A DNA stretch of 50,746 bases from a bacterium (GCA_026224825.1 JAMFRO010000037.1:1-50746), one strand, 5' to 3'. Shown: positions 1-10,507, counted from the stretch's first letter. The notes: generated by a model not told the origin, from the letters alone. Program-made: numbers and translations.

Positions 1-242
1 CGTCCCCGCCCTGGGGGGGCTTGGGCGGGGGGGGCCTGGCCTGGGTGTGGGCCGGGCGGGCGGCCTGGGGGGGGGGCGGGGGGGCCGGGGGCGCCCCCCC
101 GCCGGGGGGGGGCGGGCGGGGCTCCCCCCGCCCCGCGTCCCCCCCCCGGGCCCCCCCCCCCCCCCCCGGCCGGCCCCCGGGCCCCCCCGGGGGCCTTTTC
201 CTGCAAAACCCCCCCCACCCTCGGCCCGTACCTCCGAGCCAG
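1..242. other. Low-complexity G/C homopolymer tract, probable contig-edge artefact
   Basis: The first roughly 200 bases consist almost only of long runs of G and C, with A and T nearly absent, unlike any other part of the window. Normal-looking sequence resumes at about 195-242, just beyond the cvpA stop. No credible gene is visible, although open frames exist because stop codons need A and T. In many alphaproteobacteria purF follows cvpA, but no purF start can be read here. The likeliest explanation is unreliable consensus at the end of a contig. A natural G-rich element cannot be excluded. Confidence 0.6.
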
Positions 243-872
243 CTACTGCCCGCCTTGCCCTGACGGGAGGCCCGGCTGGATGATGGCGGGTTTGGCCGGC
301 TGGGTTTGCAGGGCGCTGCCTGCCACGGGTTGTTGCATCAGCGTTGCGGCGGCGGGGGCTGGGGCACCTGGTGGCGGGTCTATTTTGGGTTGGTATTGTT
401 TGGGTACCAGGGTGATCAGCACTGTGGCGCCGCTGTAGGCGGCTGGGAGAAACCGGGCATTTACCACTGGGGCGGGCCATTGCGCTGCGGGTTCGGCCAG
501 GCCGAGGCCGATGTAGGCGGCGCAGACGATGACCGCGCCGCGCGCCGCGCCGAACACCAGCCCTAGCGAATGGTCGAGCCCGGAGAGTGCGGATTCGCGT
601 ACCAGCCCGCCGATGAGGGCGCTGATCAGGCTGAGGATTATGAGCACGACGATGAACACCGCCGCCATGGCGCCGTAGAGGGCAAAATTCTTCATCGAGT
701 CGGGCAGTACCGAGGTGATGTACGGCTGGAGGAGCGGGAAGAACCGCACCGCCGCGATGCCGGCACCCAGCCAGGCGCCCACGCCCAGAACTTCGCGCAC
801 AAAGCCGCGCACGGCGGAGATGGCCGCGGAGAGTAGAATAACAGCCAGAACGGCACCGTCGATCCAGGTCAT
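243..872 (-). CDS. cvpA: CvpA family inner-membrane protein
   Basis: A 209-residue protein with four hydrophobic stretches in the first 150 residues, as in the CvpA family (colicin V production, also linked to envelope stress and to purF expression). It opens with MTWIDGAVLAVILLSA, followed by the family-typical RGFVREVLG segment. The C-terminal 50 residues are a proline-, alanine- and glutamine-rich tail, probably disordered. The ATG at 872 lies only 2 bases after the radA stop and is preceded by a GAGGAG ribosome site, so it is probably co-transcribed with radA. The family assignment is firm; the cellular role is inferred from relatives. Confidence 0.85.
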   Translation of the reverse strand: MTWIDGAVLAVILLSAAISAVRGFVREVLGVGAWLGAGIAAVRFFPLLQPYITSVLPDSMKNFALYGAMAAVFIVVLIILSLISALIGGLVRESALSGLDHSLGLVFGAARGAVIVCAAYIGLGLAEPAAQWPAPVVNARFLPAAYSGATVLITLVPKQYQPKIDPPPGAPAPAAATLMQQPVAGSALQTQPAKPAIIQPGLPSGQGGQ

Positions 873-874
873 TT

Positions 875-2284
<1,410 letters not shown>

Positions 2285-2285
2285 A

Positions 2286-3320
2286 TCAGCTCGGCTGCCA
2301 GCCGCAATTTTTGGCCAGATACGCCAGCATGCTGTTTTGCACCGCGGGCGAGATGGCCAAAGTGGCGAGCGCGCCGGCCAGTGCGGCTGCCGGTTGCAGG
2401 CTGATGGCGCTGGCCGAAGCCGCGGCCACGAGCGCCGGGCTGGCGGCGGCCTGGGCGGCGGCCTGGGTCCAATTTGCCACGGCCGCCGGGTCGGCCAGTT
2501 TCGGCAGTACCAGCAGGAAGTCGAGCTGTGCGGCGGCGGCGGCGGCCTGATAGGCGGCATCCAGCTCCGGGGTTATGGCGGGGCCGAGGCTGCGCGCGTC
2601 GGCCAGGCCGGGGAACAGCCCATCCGGCCCGATGACCCCGTTGGCCCCGAGCGCGCCAATGCTGAACAAGGGCACGGCACCCGCGGCGGTGAGCGGGGCT
2701 ACATCCTCCGGCACACCCTCGCCGCATAAAAACACCGCATCCACCTCGCCATCGATGAAGGCGCGGGTTTTGGAATCGGTATCGCGCAGGCCGAACATGG
2801 GGGCGGTGGCGATGCCGAGCCGGGCCAGGCCGAGCATGCCGGCGAGGTCGCGGCTTTGTGGCTGGTCGGCGGCCAGGCGCAGGGGTGGACCGGCACGTAG
2901 TGTGGCAATATCGGGTTTGGTGGTGCCGCGCAGCATCAGCACGCCGGAATTCACGCCCGCCAGCAGCGGCACCCAGCGCGTGGGGTCGAAATGCACGCGC
3001 GAATCACCGGTGAGGTAGGCGATGAGCGCGGCGCCGGGCAGAATCGCGGCGGTCTTGCCGTCTGGGATGATCAGGGCGTCGAGCTGGTTGGCGCCGGACA
3101 CGCCATCCAGCCCGCCCACGGGTTGGGGCATGATGGCGGGTGTACCCTGCAGGCCGGGAGAGAGGGCCAGGGCGCAGGCATTGGCCCAGCGGCTGGTCTG
3201 GCCGCCATCGGGCCCGGCCACCAGCAGATTCAACGGCGGGCCGCCGGCCCAGGCAATACCAGGCCCGGCCGCAACCGCCGCACCGCCCAGCATGCCGCCC
3301 AGAAGGTGCCGGCGCTTCAT
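2286..3320 (-). CDS. Putative exported substrate-binding-like protein
   Basis: A 344-residue exported protein. The N-terminus MKRRHLLGGMLGGAAVAAG has a twin-arginine followed by a hydrophobic stretch and an AWA cleavage-like site, suggesting Tat or Sec export. The mature part starts with a NLLVAGPDGG segment and has an alanine-rich alpha/beta layout resembling, weakly, the Bug/TctC periplasmic receptors of tripartite tricarboxylate transporters. No transporter membrane genes are nearby. The ATG at 3320 follows an AAGAGGA ribosome site; an upstream in-frame start would remove the signal from the N-terminus. The protein ends next to the radA start. The specific function is not recognised. Confidence 0.6.
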   Translation of the reverse strand: MKRRHLLGGMLGGAAVAAGPGIAWAGGPPLNLLVAGPDGGQTSRWANACALALSPGLQGTPAIMPQPVGGLDGVSGANQLDALIIPDGKTAAILPGAALIAYLTGDSRVHFDPTRWVPLLAGVNSGVLMLRGTTKPDIATLRAGPPLRLAADQPQSRDLAGMLGLARLGIATAPMFGLRDTDSKTRAFIDGEVDAVFLCGEGVPEDVAPLTAAGAVPLFSIGALGANGVIGPDGLFPGLADARSLGPAITPELDAAYQAAAAAAQLDFLLVLPKLADPAAVANWTQAAAQAAASPALVAAASASAISLQPAAALAGALATLAISPAVQNSMLAYLAKNCGWQPS

Positions 3321-3375
3321 CCGTGTTTCCTCTTGGCTTCCGGGTCGGCGGAGATGATGGTCCCGCCCGGTTTCG

Positions 3376-3891
3376 TCACTCGTCATACTTGATGAGGGCC
3401 TCGAACGGCACGTCCAGCCTGCCGCGCCCGCCCAGGAAGGTCAGCTCGATCAGTGTCGCCACCGCCACAACCTCGGCCCCGACATTCTGCAGCAGCTTTA
3501 CGCCCGCCGCCATGGTGCCGCCGGTGGCCAGCAGGTCATCCACCACCACCACGCGTGCGCCCGGTGCCACGGCATCTGCCTGGATCTCGATCCGGTCGGT
3601 GCCGTATTCCAGCTCATAATCCAGCCCGATGACCGGGCCCGGCAATTTGCCGCGCTTGCGCAGCATCACGAAGCCGCAGCCGAGTTTCAGCGCCAGCGGG
3701 GCGGCGAGGAGGAACCCACGGCTCTCAACCCCGGCCAGCACGGTGGGGTGATAGGCCCGCACGCTGTTGGCAAGCCGGCCCATGGCCACCTGCCAGGCAT
3801 CGGCATTCCGCAGCAAGGTGCTGATGTCATAGAAGAGAATCCCCGGCTTGGGGAAATCGGGCACGCCGCGAATGTGATCTTTAAGGTCCAT
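3376..3891 (-). CDS. apt: Adenine phosphoribosyltransferase
   Basis: A 171-residue enzyme that converts adenine and PRPP to AMP and pyrophosphate in purine salvage. It has the classic Apt start ([21 protein letters not shown]) and the PRPP-binding motif [14 protein letters not shown] near residues 120-133. Its length is usual for the family. The frame is open upstream, but the ATG at 3891 matches the family N-terminus and is preferred. It lies 55 bases upstream of the exported substrate-binding-like gene, on the same strand, with no obvious shared function. Confidence 0.95.
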   Translation of the reverse strand: MDLKDHIRGVPDFPKPGILFYDISTLLRNADAWQVAMGRLANSVRAYHPTVLAGVESRGFLLAAPLALKLGCGFVMLRKRGKLPGPVIGLDYELEYGTDRIEIQADAVAPGARVVVVDDLLATGGTMAAGVKLLQNVGAEVVAVATLIELTFLGGRGRLDVPFEALIKYDE

Positions 3892-3931
3892 GATTCGGTT
3901 CCTATAGCCGAGCCAGTACGGGCGGCAAAGG

Positions 3932-4396
3932 TTAGGACCAGCCGGAAGCGGCGGTATTGTCGCTTTCGCGTGCTGCCACCCATTCCACGGTACCATCCGC
4001 GAACTCCTCGGCCTTCCAGAAGGGGGCGTTGGTTTTGAGCTGGTCGATGAGAAACGCCGTGGCGGCCAGAGCGGCGGCGCGGTGTTGGCTGGCGGTTGCC
4101 ACCAGCACGATGTTTTGCCCCGGCGCCAGGCGGCCGACGCGGTGGATGATGGTGCAGCCGGTGAGTGCCCAGCGGGTGATGGCGGTATCGGCGAGCTGGG
4201 TCAGCGCTTTTTCCGTCATGCCTGGATAATGTTCCAGGCGCAGGGCGGCGAGCTGGCGCCCGGCGGCCTGGCCGCGCACCACGCCGATGAAGCTGGATAC
4301 CCCGCCGGCCTCGGCGGAGAGCCGGCCGAGCTCCGTGGTGGCGTCGAAATCCGCCTCCTGGACGCAAACCCGGCGCATCGGACCCCCGCTTATCAT
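3932..4396 (-). CDS. moaE: Molybdopterin synthase catalytic subunit MoaE
   Basis: A 154-residue large subunit of molybdopterin synthase, which adds two dithiolene sulfurs to precursor Z (cyclic pyranopterin monophosphate) using thiocarboxylated MoaD. Family motifs are visible: the FIGVVRGQ segment near the N-terminus, [22 protein letters not shown] and the conserved lysine-containing [12 protein letters not shown] stretch. The ATG at 4396 overlaps the moaD stop in an ATGA arrangement, showing translational coupling. An internal ATG at 4378 is a possible alternative start. Confidence 0.93.
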   Translation of the reverse strand: MISGGPMRRVCVQEADFDATTELGRLSAEAGGVSSFIGVVRGQAAGRQLAALRLEHYPGMTEKALTQLADTAITRWALTGCTIIHRVGRLAPGQNIVLVATASQHRAAALAATAFLIDQLKTNAPFWKAEEFADGTVEWVAARESDNTAASGWS

Positions 4397-4644
4397 CCGC
4401 CCGTGACCGGTGGGAAAAACGCGATTTCAGCCGCAGCACCTAAGGGGGCGTCGAGAGAGCAAAATTCCTGGTCCACGGCGGCGCGGATAAGGTCTTCACT
4501 GGCGAAGGCCGCCACGTAGCCGGAACCGCGTTGCCGCAGCCAGGCGATCAGCGCGCGCGGCGTGGTCACATCTGGTGGCGGCGCCAAAACCTCTTCACCC
4601 AGGCCGATTTTTTCGCGCAGCCAGGCAAAGTACAGAACCCGCAT
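4393..4644 (-). CDS. moaD: Molybdopterin synthase sulfur carrier subunit MoaD
   Basis: An 83-residue ubiquitin-fold sulfur carrier ending in the required Gly-Gly, which is adenylated and thiocarboxylated before donating sulfur to MoaE. It starts MRVLYFAWLREKIG, typical of MoaD. Its ATG at 4644 directly follows the stop of the upstream lipoprotein gene, and its stop overlaps moaE by 4 bases, so the three genes probably form one transcript. Confidence 0.92.
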   Translation of the reverse strand: MRVLYFAWLREKIGLGEEVLAPPPDVTTPRALIAWLRQRGSGYVAAFASEDLIRAAVDQEFCSLDAPLGAAAEIAFFPPVTGG

Positions 4645-5049
4645 CTACCTGGTATCGCCCGGTACGGCGGGTGGCACCTGCGGCGTGCCGCCCTGGGTGG
4701 AGTAGAGCGAGCCGCCGAGGTCATCGGTGGTATCCGCCGGCGGGGCCTGGCCGGGCGGGTAGGGCGAGGGCAGCGAAGGCGTATAGCCCTGGCCGAGCGG
4801 CAGGTTGGAATTCTTCTCCACCTGGCTCAGCGTCGGCATCGGCTGCACCGGGCCGGGCCACACATCGCCTGACTGCGGCTGGATGACCGCCACCTGCGGC
4901 GCATGGCCCAGGGCACGCTGCGCGCTCTCGCTGGTGGTGGCCGGCGCGTTCGGGTTGCCGAAGGGCCAGAGCGACTGCTCCGCGAATTGCCGGGTGCTGG
5001 CACAGCCGGACAGCAGAAGTGCCATGCCGAGAACGAGAGTCTTACGCAA
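4645..5049 (-). CDS. Proline-rich outer-membrane-type lipoprotein
   Basis: A predicted lipoprotein of about 134 residues. A short positively charged N-terminus (RKTLVLGMALLLSGC) leads to a lipobox ending in cysteine 16 (LSGCAST). The rest is rich in Pro, Gly, Gln and Ser, with no recognised domain. The start is ambiguous: a GTG at 5058 overlaps the only AGGAG, while a TTG at 5049 sits 8 bases after it and is preferred here. The stop abuts the moaD start. The function is unknown; proximity to moaDE may be incidental. Confidence 0.65.
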   Translation of the reverse strand: MRKTLVLGMALLLSGCASTRQFAEQSLWPFGNPNAPATTSESAQRALGHAPQVAVIQPQSGDVWPGPVQPMPTLSQVEKNSNLPLGQGYTPSLPSPYPPGQAPPADTTDDLGGSLYSTQGGTPQVPPAVPGDTR

Positions 5050-5117
5050 AATCTTCACTCCTGAGGGATCGTTCACCCTTGGTTTAGCCGAGTTAGCAAC
5101 CGGTGGAAATGTCCGGC

Positions 5118-5717
5118 TCACCCGGCGGGCGGCGGGGTAACGGGCGGCGGGGTAACAGCATGGCGCAGCCCGGCGGTGAGGTAATCCCAGCCGGTGATCA
5201 TGGTGAGCAAGGCCGCCGTCCATAGCATGGTGGCACCCAGCGCATCCATGGGCAGAAAGCCCAGCCCCATGAATTTGGCCCCCGGATGGCCCAGCAGCAG
5301 CAGGCCGAGGGCTGTCATCTGCACACCTGTTTTCCATTTGGCGAGCTTGGTCACCGGCAGGCCGATGCGGATTTCCGCGAGGTACTCACGCAGGCCCGAC
5401 ACCAGGATTTCGCGCAGCATGATGACGATGGCGGGGTAGATGCCCCAGCCCGGCAGATGGCCGAAGCCGACCAGGGCCATCAAGGTGGCGGCGATGAGAA
5501 GCTTGTCGGCAATGGGGTCGAGCATGCGGCCGAAATCGGAAAGCTGCTGGCGCTCGCGGGCAAAATGGCCGTCGAAGTAATCCGTGATGCCGGCCAGGGT
5601 GAACACCAGCGCCGCGCCGAAGGCACCCCAGGGCGCGCCGACCGCCACCAGCAGCACCAGCAAAGGGATGGTGGCGATGCGCGACAGCGTCAGGACATTG
5701 GGCAGATCGGTCAGCAT
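5118..5717 (-). CDS. pgsA: CDP-diacylglycerol--glycerol-3-phosphate 3-phosphatidyltransferase
   Basis: A polytopic membrane enzyme of about 199 residues that makes phosphatidylglycerol phosphate, the committed step to phosphatidylglycerol and cardiolipin. The CDP-alcohol phosphotransferase signature is intact: D-Y-F-D-G-H-F-A-R followed by G-R-M-L-D-P-I-A-D. The N-terminus LPNVLTLSRI is typical. A GTG nine bases further upstream (5726) is an alternative start. The C-terminus carries a short proline-rich repeat (TPPPVTPPP). moaD follows through the lipoprotein gene, so it may head that transcript. Confidence 0.93.
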   Translation of the reverse strand: MLTDLPNVLTLSRIATIPLLVLLVAVGAPWGAFGAALVFTLAGITDYFDGHFARERQQLSDFGRMLDPIADKLLIAATLMALVGFGHLPGWGIYPAIVIMLREILVSGLREYLAEIRIGLPVTKLAKWKTGVQMTALGLLLLGHPGAKFMGLGFLPMDALGATMLWTAALLTMITGWDYLTAGLRHAVTPPPVTPPPAG

Positions 5718-5785
5718 TGCGGCCACAGTAACGGAGTTTGCAGCGCAGCGAAACCGGCGCTCACGAGCAATTTAAGCGGGGCAAT

Positions 5786-6496
5786 TTATGTTGGCAGGTT
5801 TTGCGGCTGTTTCAGCGCCGGCTGTTTCAGAGAGCGGGCCAGCAGGCGGGAGAGATGTACGGTGAGCGCCAGGGTTGCCGCCGCCCCCAGCCCGAGCAAG
5901 GCGAGATGGATGTCGTGGTCCGTGCCGCTGTGCAGCCTGGCGCCGTAGCCCCCGAGCGCGCCCAGCACCACATAGCCCAGCAGCGCCGGTAATGAGGCCA
6001 GAGTGCCGAGCAGGTAGTCGCGCAGCCCGATGCCCGACAGGCCGAGGGCGTAGGAGGTGAGGGAGAAGGGCATCACCGGGGAGACGCGCAGAAGGGCGAC
6101 CAGCCGCCAGCCATCGCTGCACACGGCCTGGTCCAGCCGGGACAATGCGCCGTAGCGGTTTAATACCGAGGCGATGAACGGGCGCAGGTAGGAGCGGCTG
6201 AGGCCGAAGGCGATGCCGGCCCCGGCCAGAATCCCAAGGGTGGCGGCGGTAAAGCCATCCGTAATGCCGAAGATCGCCCCGGCGGCGAGGCCGAGCAGCG
6301 CGCCGGGCACGATGCCGGCGAGCGCGAAGAGGAAGCAAAGGGCGGTGAACAGAGCGAGCCCGGCGAGCCCGGCCTGACGCAGCGCGTTGGTGCCGGCCAT
6401 AACCTTTGCGGCCAGGACAGGGCCGGCCAGCACGCTCAGCCCCAGGGAGAGTGCGGCCAGTACCGCGAGGGCGGCGAACAGTTTAGGGCGTGCCAT
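5786..6496 (-). CDS. TVP38/TMEM64 (VTT/DedA-like) family membrane protein
   Basis: A 236-residue polytopic protein of the SNARE-associated/VTT domain family. Several hydrophobic helices flank the family core, visible as GIVPGALLGLAAGAIFG and, later, LLRVSPVMPFSLTSYALGLSGI. VTT proteins are thought to act as lipid scramblases or in membrane homeostasis; the role of this member is not known. The ATG at 6496 lies inside the end of the upstream glycosyltransferase gene (14-base overlap), so the two are probably translationally coupled and may act together on lipid-linked sugars. Confidence 0.85.
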   Translation of the reverse strand: MARPKLFAALAVLAALSLGLSVLAGPVLAAKVMAGTNALRQAGLAGLALFTALCFLFALAGIVPGALLGLAAGAIFGITDGFTAATLGILAGAGIAFGLSRSYLRPFIASVLNRYGALSRLDQAVCSDGWRLVALLRVSPVMPFSLTSYALGLSGIGLRDYLLGTLASLPALLGYVVLGALGGYGARLHSGTDHDIHLALLGLGAAATLALTVHLSRLLARSLKQPALKQPQNLPT

Positions 6497-7229
6497 GGAA
6501 CAGCCCGTGGCGGATAAAGCCCCAGCGGGCCAGGCGGTAGGTGAAGGCGGTTTCCAGCACGCCCAGCCCGTAGGTGACGGAACGCGAAAAATTGATCGAG
6601 GAGGCTTCCGCGAAATATTTCGTGGGGCAGGAGAGTTCGCCGATCGAGAGGCCTTCCCAGGCGGCCAGCGCCAGCATCTGGTTGTCGAAGATGAAATCAT
6701 CGCCGCAACGGGCGAGGTCGAGCTGGCGCAGGGCGGTGGCGGACCAGGCGCGGTAGCCGGTATGGTATTCCGAGAGTTTCAGCCCCAGCAGCAGGTTCTC
6801 AACAAAGGTGAGGGCGCGGTTGGCGATGTATTTATAGAGCGGCATGCCGCCTTTCAGCGCGCCGGTGCCCAGAATCCGCGAGCCCAGCACCACGTCGAAA
6901 TGGCCCGAGGCGATCATCGCCGCCATGGCGGCCACGAGTTTGGGCGAATATTGGTAATCCGGGTGCAGCATCACCACGATATCGGCGCCGCGCGCCAAAG
7001 CCTCGGCGTAGCAGGTCTTCTGGTTGCCGCCGTAGCCCCGGTTGGTCTCATGCACCAGCGTATGGATGCCAAGCTCGCGCGAGAGTTCGGCGGTGTTGTC
7101 GCGGCTGGCGTCGTCGGTGAGGATTACCTCGTCCACGATGTCCAGCGGGATTTCGGCATAGGTGCGCGCCAGGGTGCGGGCGGCGTTATAGGCCGGGAGG
7201 ATGACGGCGACGCGTTGGCCTGCGAGCAT
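6483..7229 (-). CDS. Family 2 glycosyltransferase (dolichyl-phosphate mannose synthase-like)
   Basis: A 248-residue cytoplasmic GT-A glycosyltransferase. VILPAYNAARTL near the N-terminus, ILTDDASRDNT, and the HPDYQYSP segment in place of a simple DxD motif place it in the DPM/DPG-synthase-like GT2 group, which usually transfers sugars to polyprenyl phosphate or makes surface glycans. No transmembrane tail is present. It overlaps the downstream VTT membrane protein and is one base from the upstream oxygenase gene. The donor and acceptor are unknown. Confidence 0.85.
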   Translation of the reverse strand: MLAGQRVAVILPAYNAARTLARTYAEIPLDIVDEVILTDDASRDNTAELSRELGIHTLVHETNRGYGGNQKTCYAEALARGADIVVMLHPDYQYSPKLVAAMAAMIASGHFDVVLGSRILGTGALKGGMPLYKYIANRALTFVENLLLGLKLSEYHTGYRAWSATALRQLDLARCGDDFIFDNQMLALAAWEGLSIGELSCPTKYFAEASSINFSRSVTYGLGVLETAFTYRLARWGFIRHGLFHGTP

Positions 7230-7230
7230 G

Positions 7231-7878
7231 TCAGGCCGCCCGTGTGAGGCGTTTGATGAACGCCGAGAGATGGTGCCGGCGCATTTCGGCTTTGGCCTTG
7301 GTACTGGTCGTCATGTAATTCATTTGCACCACATAGCGTTGCCCGGCGAATGTTTTATGCCCATGCCAGGTTGTGGGGCCGTTGGGGAAGACCAGCAGCG
7401 TGCCATCCACCGGGGGCACTTCCGCCGCAAAATTGTCGAGGTCAGCAGGGCCGCGCAGCAGGCGCAGGCAGCCTTTTTGCTCCGCCCAGTCTTTTGCGCC
7501 CGCCGGGTTGAGATAAAGCAGAATGGTGACGCGCTTGGCCGATGAGTCCGTGTGGATCTGCCCATCCTGCGGGCCGGAATTGCCGCGCAGGGTTACCATG
7601 TTGGGCGCGCCCGTAAGGCTCAGGCTGAATTTTTCCTCGACAATGGCGCGGAATTCGTCGCTTTGCAGCCCGGCGATTACGGATTTCGCCGCCGCCCCCA
7701 GCCGCACCGCCTCGATGGGAAATGATCCCCGCCCCTTCATCGGCGGCAGGCTTGCGAATACCTCGGCCAGCGCCTCCTCGCGGATAAAACGGGGGAGCAG
7801 AATATGCGGGAACGGATCCGCTGAGACCGGGGCTGCGCGCAAGGCGGCGAAATCGACGAGCTCCTGGGGGGTATCCAT
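7231..7878 (-). CDS. 2-oxoglutarate/Fe(II)-dependent oxygenase-like protein
   Basis: A 215-residue protein with the double-stranded beta-helix metal triad of 2OG-Fe(II) oxygenases: H109-x-D111 (QIHTDSS) and distal H172 (TTWHGHKTF), plus R181 placed to bind 2-oxoglutarate. It resembles the prolyl-hydroxylase-like families found in bacterial sugar and surface-modification clusters. It heads the minus-strand group with the glycosyltransferase, which suggests a glycan, lipid or small-molecule substrate, but this is inference. The 129 bases between it and zapE hold the divergent promoters; no clear site was picked out. Confidence 0.75.
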   Translation of the reverse strand: MDTPQELVDFAALRAAPVSADPFPHILLPRFIREEALAEVFASLPPMKGRGSFPIEAVRLGAAAKSVIAGLQSDEFRAIVEEKFSLSLTGAPNMVTLRGNSGPQDGQIHTDSSAKRVTILLYLNPAGAKDWAEQKGCLRLLRGPADLDNFAAEVPPVDGTLLVFPNGPTTWHGHKTFAGQRYVVQMNYMTTSTKAKAEMRRHHLSAFIKRLTRAA

Positions 7879-8007
7879 AGGTTGTATCCGGGGGCAGAGA
7901 GTGAGGTCAGCTTAATCTGCTCTTAAGGGCGATTGAGTATTTCGCAAGTTGCTATGCAGTTTGTTCATCTTGTTGCGCCGCACAACACCATGCAGTATCC
8001 GCCCCGC

Positions 8008-9162
8008 ATGTCGTCAATTCTGCCTTCATCTCCAGCAACGGGCGTTATCCCGGCCTATCGCGCGCTCATCGCGGCGGGGGTGATTGAATCCGACCCGGCC
8101 CAGGCGCATGCGGCCGAGCATCTGCACCATCTCTGGGCCAAATTGCGCGGCTATAACCCGATGCCGAAGGCCCCGCCCAATGGCTGGCTGGGCAAATTGC
8201 TGCACCGCAAGCCGGTGGATGAGTCGGGCGAGCACCCTAACGGGCTGTATATCGTGGGCGAGGTCGGGCGCGGCAAGTCGATGCTGATGGATCTTTTTTT
8301 TGAAGCGGCCGACGTGCCGCGCAAGAAACGCATCCATTTCCATGAGTTCATGCAGGATGCGCACCGGCGCTTCCACGCCATCAAGCGCGATAACCCCGAT
8401 ATCGCCGACCCGATCCCGCCGCTGGCGGATATGATCGCGGAAGAGGCGGCTTTGCTGTGTTTCGATGAATTCCAGGTGCATGACATCGTCGATGCGATGA
8501 TCCTGGGCCGGCTGTTTGAGGCGCTGTTCGAGCGGCTGGTGGTGGTGGTGGCCACCTCCAACACCGTGCCGGACGATCTGTATAAGGGTAAACCCGGCCG
8601 CGACGCCTTCCAGCCCTTTATCAACCTGATAAAGAAGCATCTCGACGTGCTGGTGCTGGAATCGGCCAAGGACTACCGGCGCGACCGCGTGCATGGGCTC
8701 AATGCCTGGTATGTGCCCGCCAATGGCGCCGCCGATGACGCCATGGACCATGTTTTTGCGCGGGCGACCGAGGGGGAGGTGCCCCGCCAGGACGTCCTCC
8801 ACATCTCCGGGCGCAAGCTGACCGTGCCGCTGTCAGCCGCCGGCACCGCCCGGTTCGACTTCTTGGCACTTTGCGGCGTGGCCCTGGGTGCCGGTGATTA
8901 TCTGGCTCTGGCGACGCATTACCATACCCTGCTGATCGACGGGATTCCCAGGCTTTCCCCGGATAATTTCGACGAGGCGCGCCGTTTCGTGACCCTTATT
9001 GACGCGCTTTATGAGCACCGGGTAAAGCTCTACGCCTCCGCCGCCGCCTATCCGGATGATCTGTATCGCTCCGGCGATGGCGCCAAGATTTTCGAGCGCA
9101 CCGCCTCGCGGCTCGAAGAGATGCAGAGCGATACCTATCTCGCTCTGACGCATTTGACCTGA
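8008..9162 (+). CDS. zapE: Cell division protein ZapE / AFG1-like ATPase
   Basis: An AFG1-family P-loop ATPase of about 384 residues. Walker A appears as GEVGRGKSMLMD, and Walker B as LLCFDEFQVHDIVDAMI, which is diagnostic for the family. Relatives act at the division septum (ZapE) or in mitochondrial protein quality control. The start is uncertain: in-frame ATGs occur at 7954, 7990 and 8008. The last gives the usual N-terminus just before GVIPAYRALIAAG and is chosen here. It is transcribed in the same direction as sucC, 148 bases away. Confidence 0.9.
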   Translation: MSSILPSSPATGVIPAYRALIAAGVIESDPAQAHAAEHLHHLWAKLRGYNPMPKAPPNGWLGKLLHRKPVDESGEHPNGLYIVGEVGRGKSMLMDLFFEAADVPRKKRIHFHEFMQDAHRRFHAIKRDNPDIADPIPPLADMIAEEAALLCFDEFQVHDIVDAMILGRLFEALFERLVVVVATSNTVPDDLYKGKPGRDAFQPFINLIKKHLDVLVLESAKDYRRDRVHGLNAWYVPANGAADDAMDHVFARATEGEVPRQDVLHISGRKLTVPLSAAGTARFDFLALCGVALGAGDYLALATHYHTLLIDGIPRLSPDNFDEARRFVTLIDALYEHRVKLYASAAAYPDDLYRSGDGAKIFERTASRLEEMQSDTYLALTHLT

Positions 9163-9193
9163 ATAGATGAATCCGCCGGTGATCTTGCCCAAA

Positions 9194-9240
9194 CCCGGCT
9201 CGGGCCTTGCGTATTGCAATGCAACAAGGCAGTTGCCGGG
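9194..9240 (+). promoter_or_regulatory. Nested stem-loop in the sucC leader
   Basis: Upstream of sucC, CCCGGC (9194-9199) can pair with GCCGGG (9235-9240). This encloses a second stem, GCCTTG (9204-9209) with CAAGGC (9225-9230). It is not followed by a T-run, so it is not a plain intrinsic terminator for zapE. It could be a leader structure affecting sucC expression or mRNA stability. This is seen by eye only; no known riboswitch class is claimed. Confidence 0.4.
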
Positions 9241-9310
9241 CCAAAAGAATGGGAGTAGCACCCCCGGCGACGCCCCTTTTAAACCTCAGAACAGGTAGGC
9301 TGACTTAATA

Positions 9311-10507
9311 ATGAACATACATGAATATCAGGGTAAGGAACTGCTCAAGGCCTATGGCGTGACGGTTCTGGATGGCTATGTCGCCTGGACGCCCGAAGAG
9401 GCGGTGGATGCGGCAAAGAAGCTGCCTGGTCCCGTCTATGTTGTGAAATCGCAGATCCATGCGGGCGGCCGTGGTGCCGGCCATTTCAAGGATGCGCCCG
9501 AGGGTAAAGGCGGTGTGCGCCTGGCCAAGAGCCTGGAGGAGGTCCGTGAGGCCGCCGCCGCGATGCTCGGCCATACGCTGATCACCAAGCAGACCGGCCC
9601 GGCCGGGCGGCTGGTCCGCCGTGTCTATGTCGAGGCTGGCTGCGATATCAAGCGCGAATTGTACCTTTCCCTCCTCATCGACCGCTCGGTCTCCGAGATC
9701 GTCATCGTCGCCTCGACCGAGGGCGGCATGGAAGTTGAGGAAGTGGCTGAGAAGCACCCCGAGAAAATCCTGCGCGCGCCGATTGACCCGGCCGCCGGTA
9801 TTTCCTCCTTCCACGCCCGCAAGCTGGCGTTTGGCCTGGGGCTTGAAGGCAAGCAGATTGCCACCTTCACCAAATTCGTCACCGCCATGTACACCGCCTT
9901 CGTGGCGCTGGATGTCGCGGTCATCGAGATCAACCCGCTGGTCGTGAGCGGTGCCGGCGAGATCATCGCCCTCGATGCCAAGGTTTCGTTCGACGATAAC
10001 GCCCTCTACCGCCATCCCGAGATTGAAAAACTGCGCGATGAGAGCGAAGAGGACCCGAAGGAGCTGGAGGCCAATAAGCACTCCCTCTCTTACGTGGCGC
10101 TCGATGGGAACATCGGCTGCATGGTCAATGGTGCTGGGCTTGCCATGGCGACCATGGACATCATCAAGCTCTATGGCGCCGAACCCGCCAACTTCCTCGA
10201 TGTCGGCGGCGGTGCCACCAAGGAGCGCGTGACCGCGGCCTTCAAGATCATTCTTTCCGATCCGAATGTCGAAGGTATTCTCGTTAATATTTTCGGCGGC
10301 ATCATGCGCTGCGATGTTATTGCAGAAGGCGTCATCGCCGCTGCCCGCGAGGTCTCCCTCTCGGTTCCGCTGGTCGTCCGCCTCGAAGGCACCAACGTGC
10401 AGCTCGGCAAGGACATCATGGCCAAATCCGGCCTGGCCATCATCCCCGCCGACAACCTGGCCGATGCGGCCGAGAAAATCGTTAAAGCCGTGAAGGAAGC
10501 CGCGTAA
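9311..10507 (+). CDS. sucC: Succinyl-CoA ligase (ADP-forming) subunit beta
   Basis: A 398-residue beta subunit with an ATP-grasp fold, which together with SucD interconverts succinyl-CoA and succinate with nucleotide phosphorylation in the TCA cycle. It starts with the family-typical [24 protein letters not shown] and the glycine-rich [11 protein letters not shown] and [10 protein letters not shown] segments are intact. A TAATG overlap couples it to sucD. The preceding 148 bases contain a nested stem-loop and a GGTAGG-like ribosome site. A malate-CoA ligase is a possible alternative, but the sucD-sucA-sucB context argues for the TCA enzyme. Confidence 0.96.
   Translation: MNIHEYQGKELLKAYGVTVLDGYVAWTPEEAVDAAKKLPGPVYVVKSQIHAGGRGAGHFKDAPEGKGGVRLAKSLEEVREAAAAMLGHTLITKQTGPAGRLVRRVYVEAGCDIKRELYLSLLIDRSVSEIVIVASTEGGMEVEEVAEKHPEKILRAPIDPAAGISSFHARKLAFGLGLEGKQIATFTKFVTAMYTAFVALDVAVIEINPLVVSGAGEIIALDAKVSFDDNALYRHPEIEKLRDESEEDPKELEANKHSLSYVALDGNIGCMVNGAGLAMATMDIIKLYGAEPANFLDVGGGATKERVTAAFKIILSDPNVEGILVNIFGGIMRCDVIAEGVIAAAREVSLSVPLVVRLEGTNVQLGKDIMAKSGLAIIPADNLADAAEKIVKAVKEAA

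Noticed and set aside
21..283. Proline/glycine-rich open frames at the window start
   Set aside because: They lie in the G/C homopolymer tract, where stop codons cannot occur by composition.
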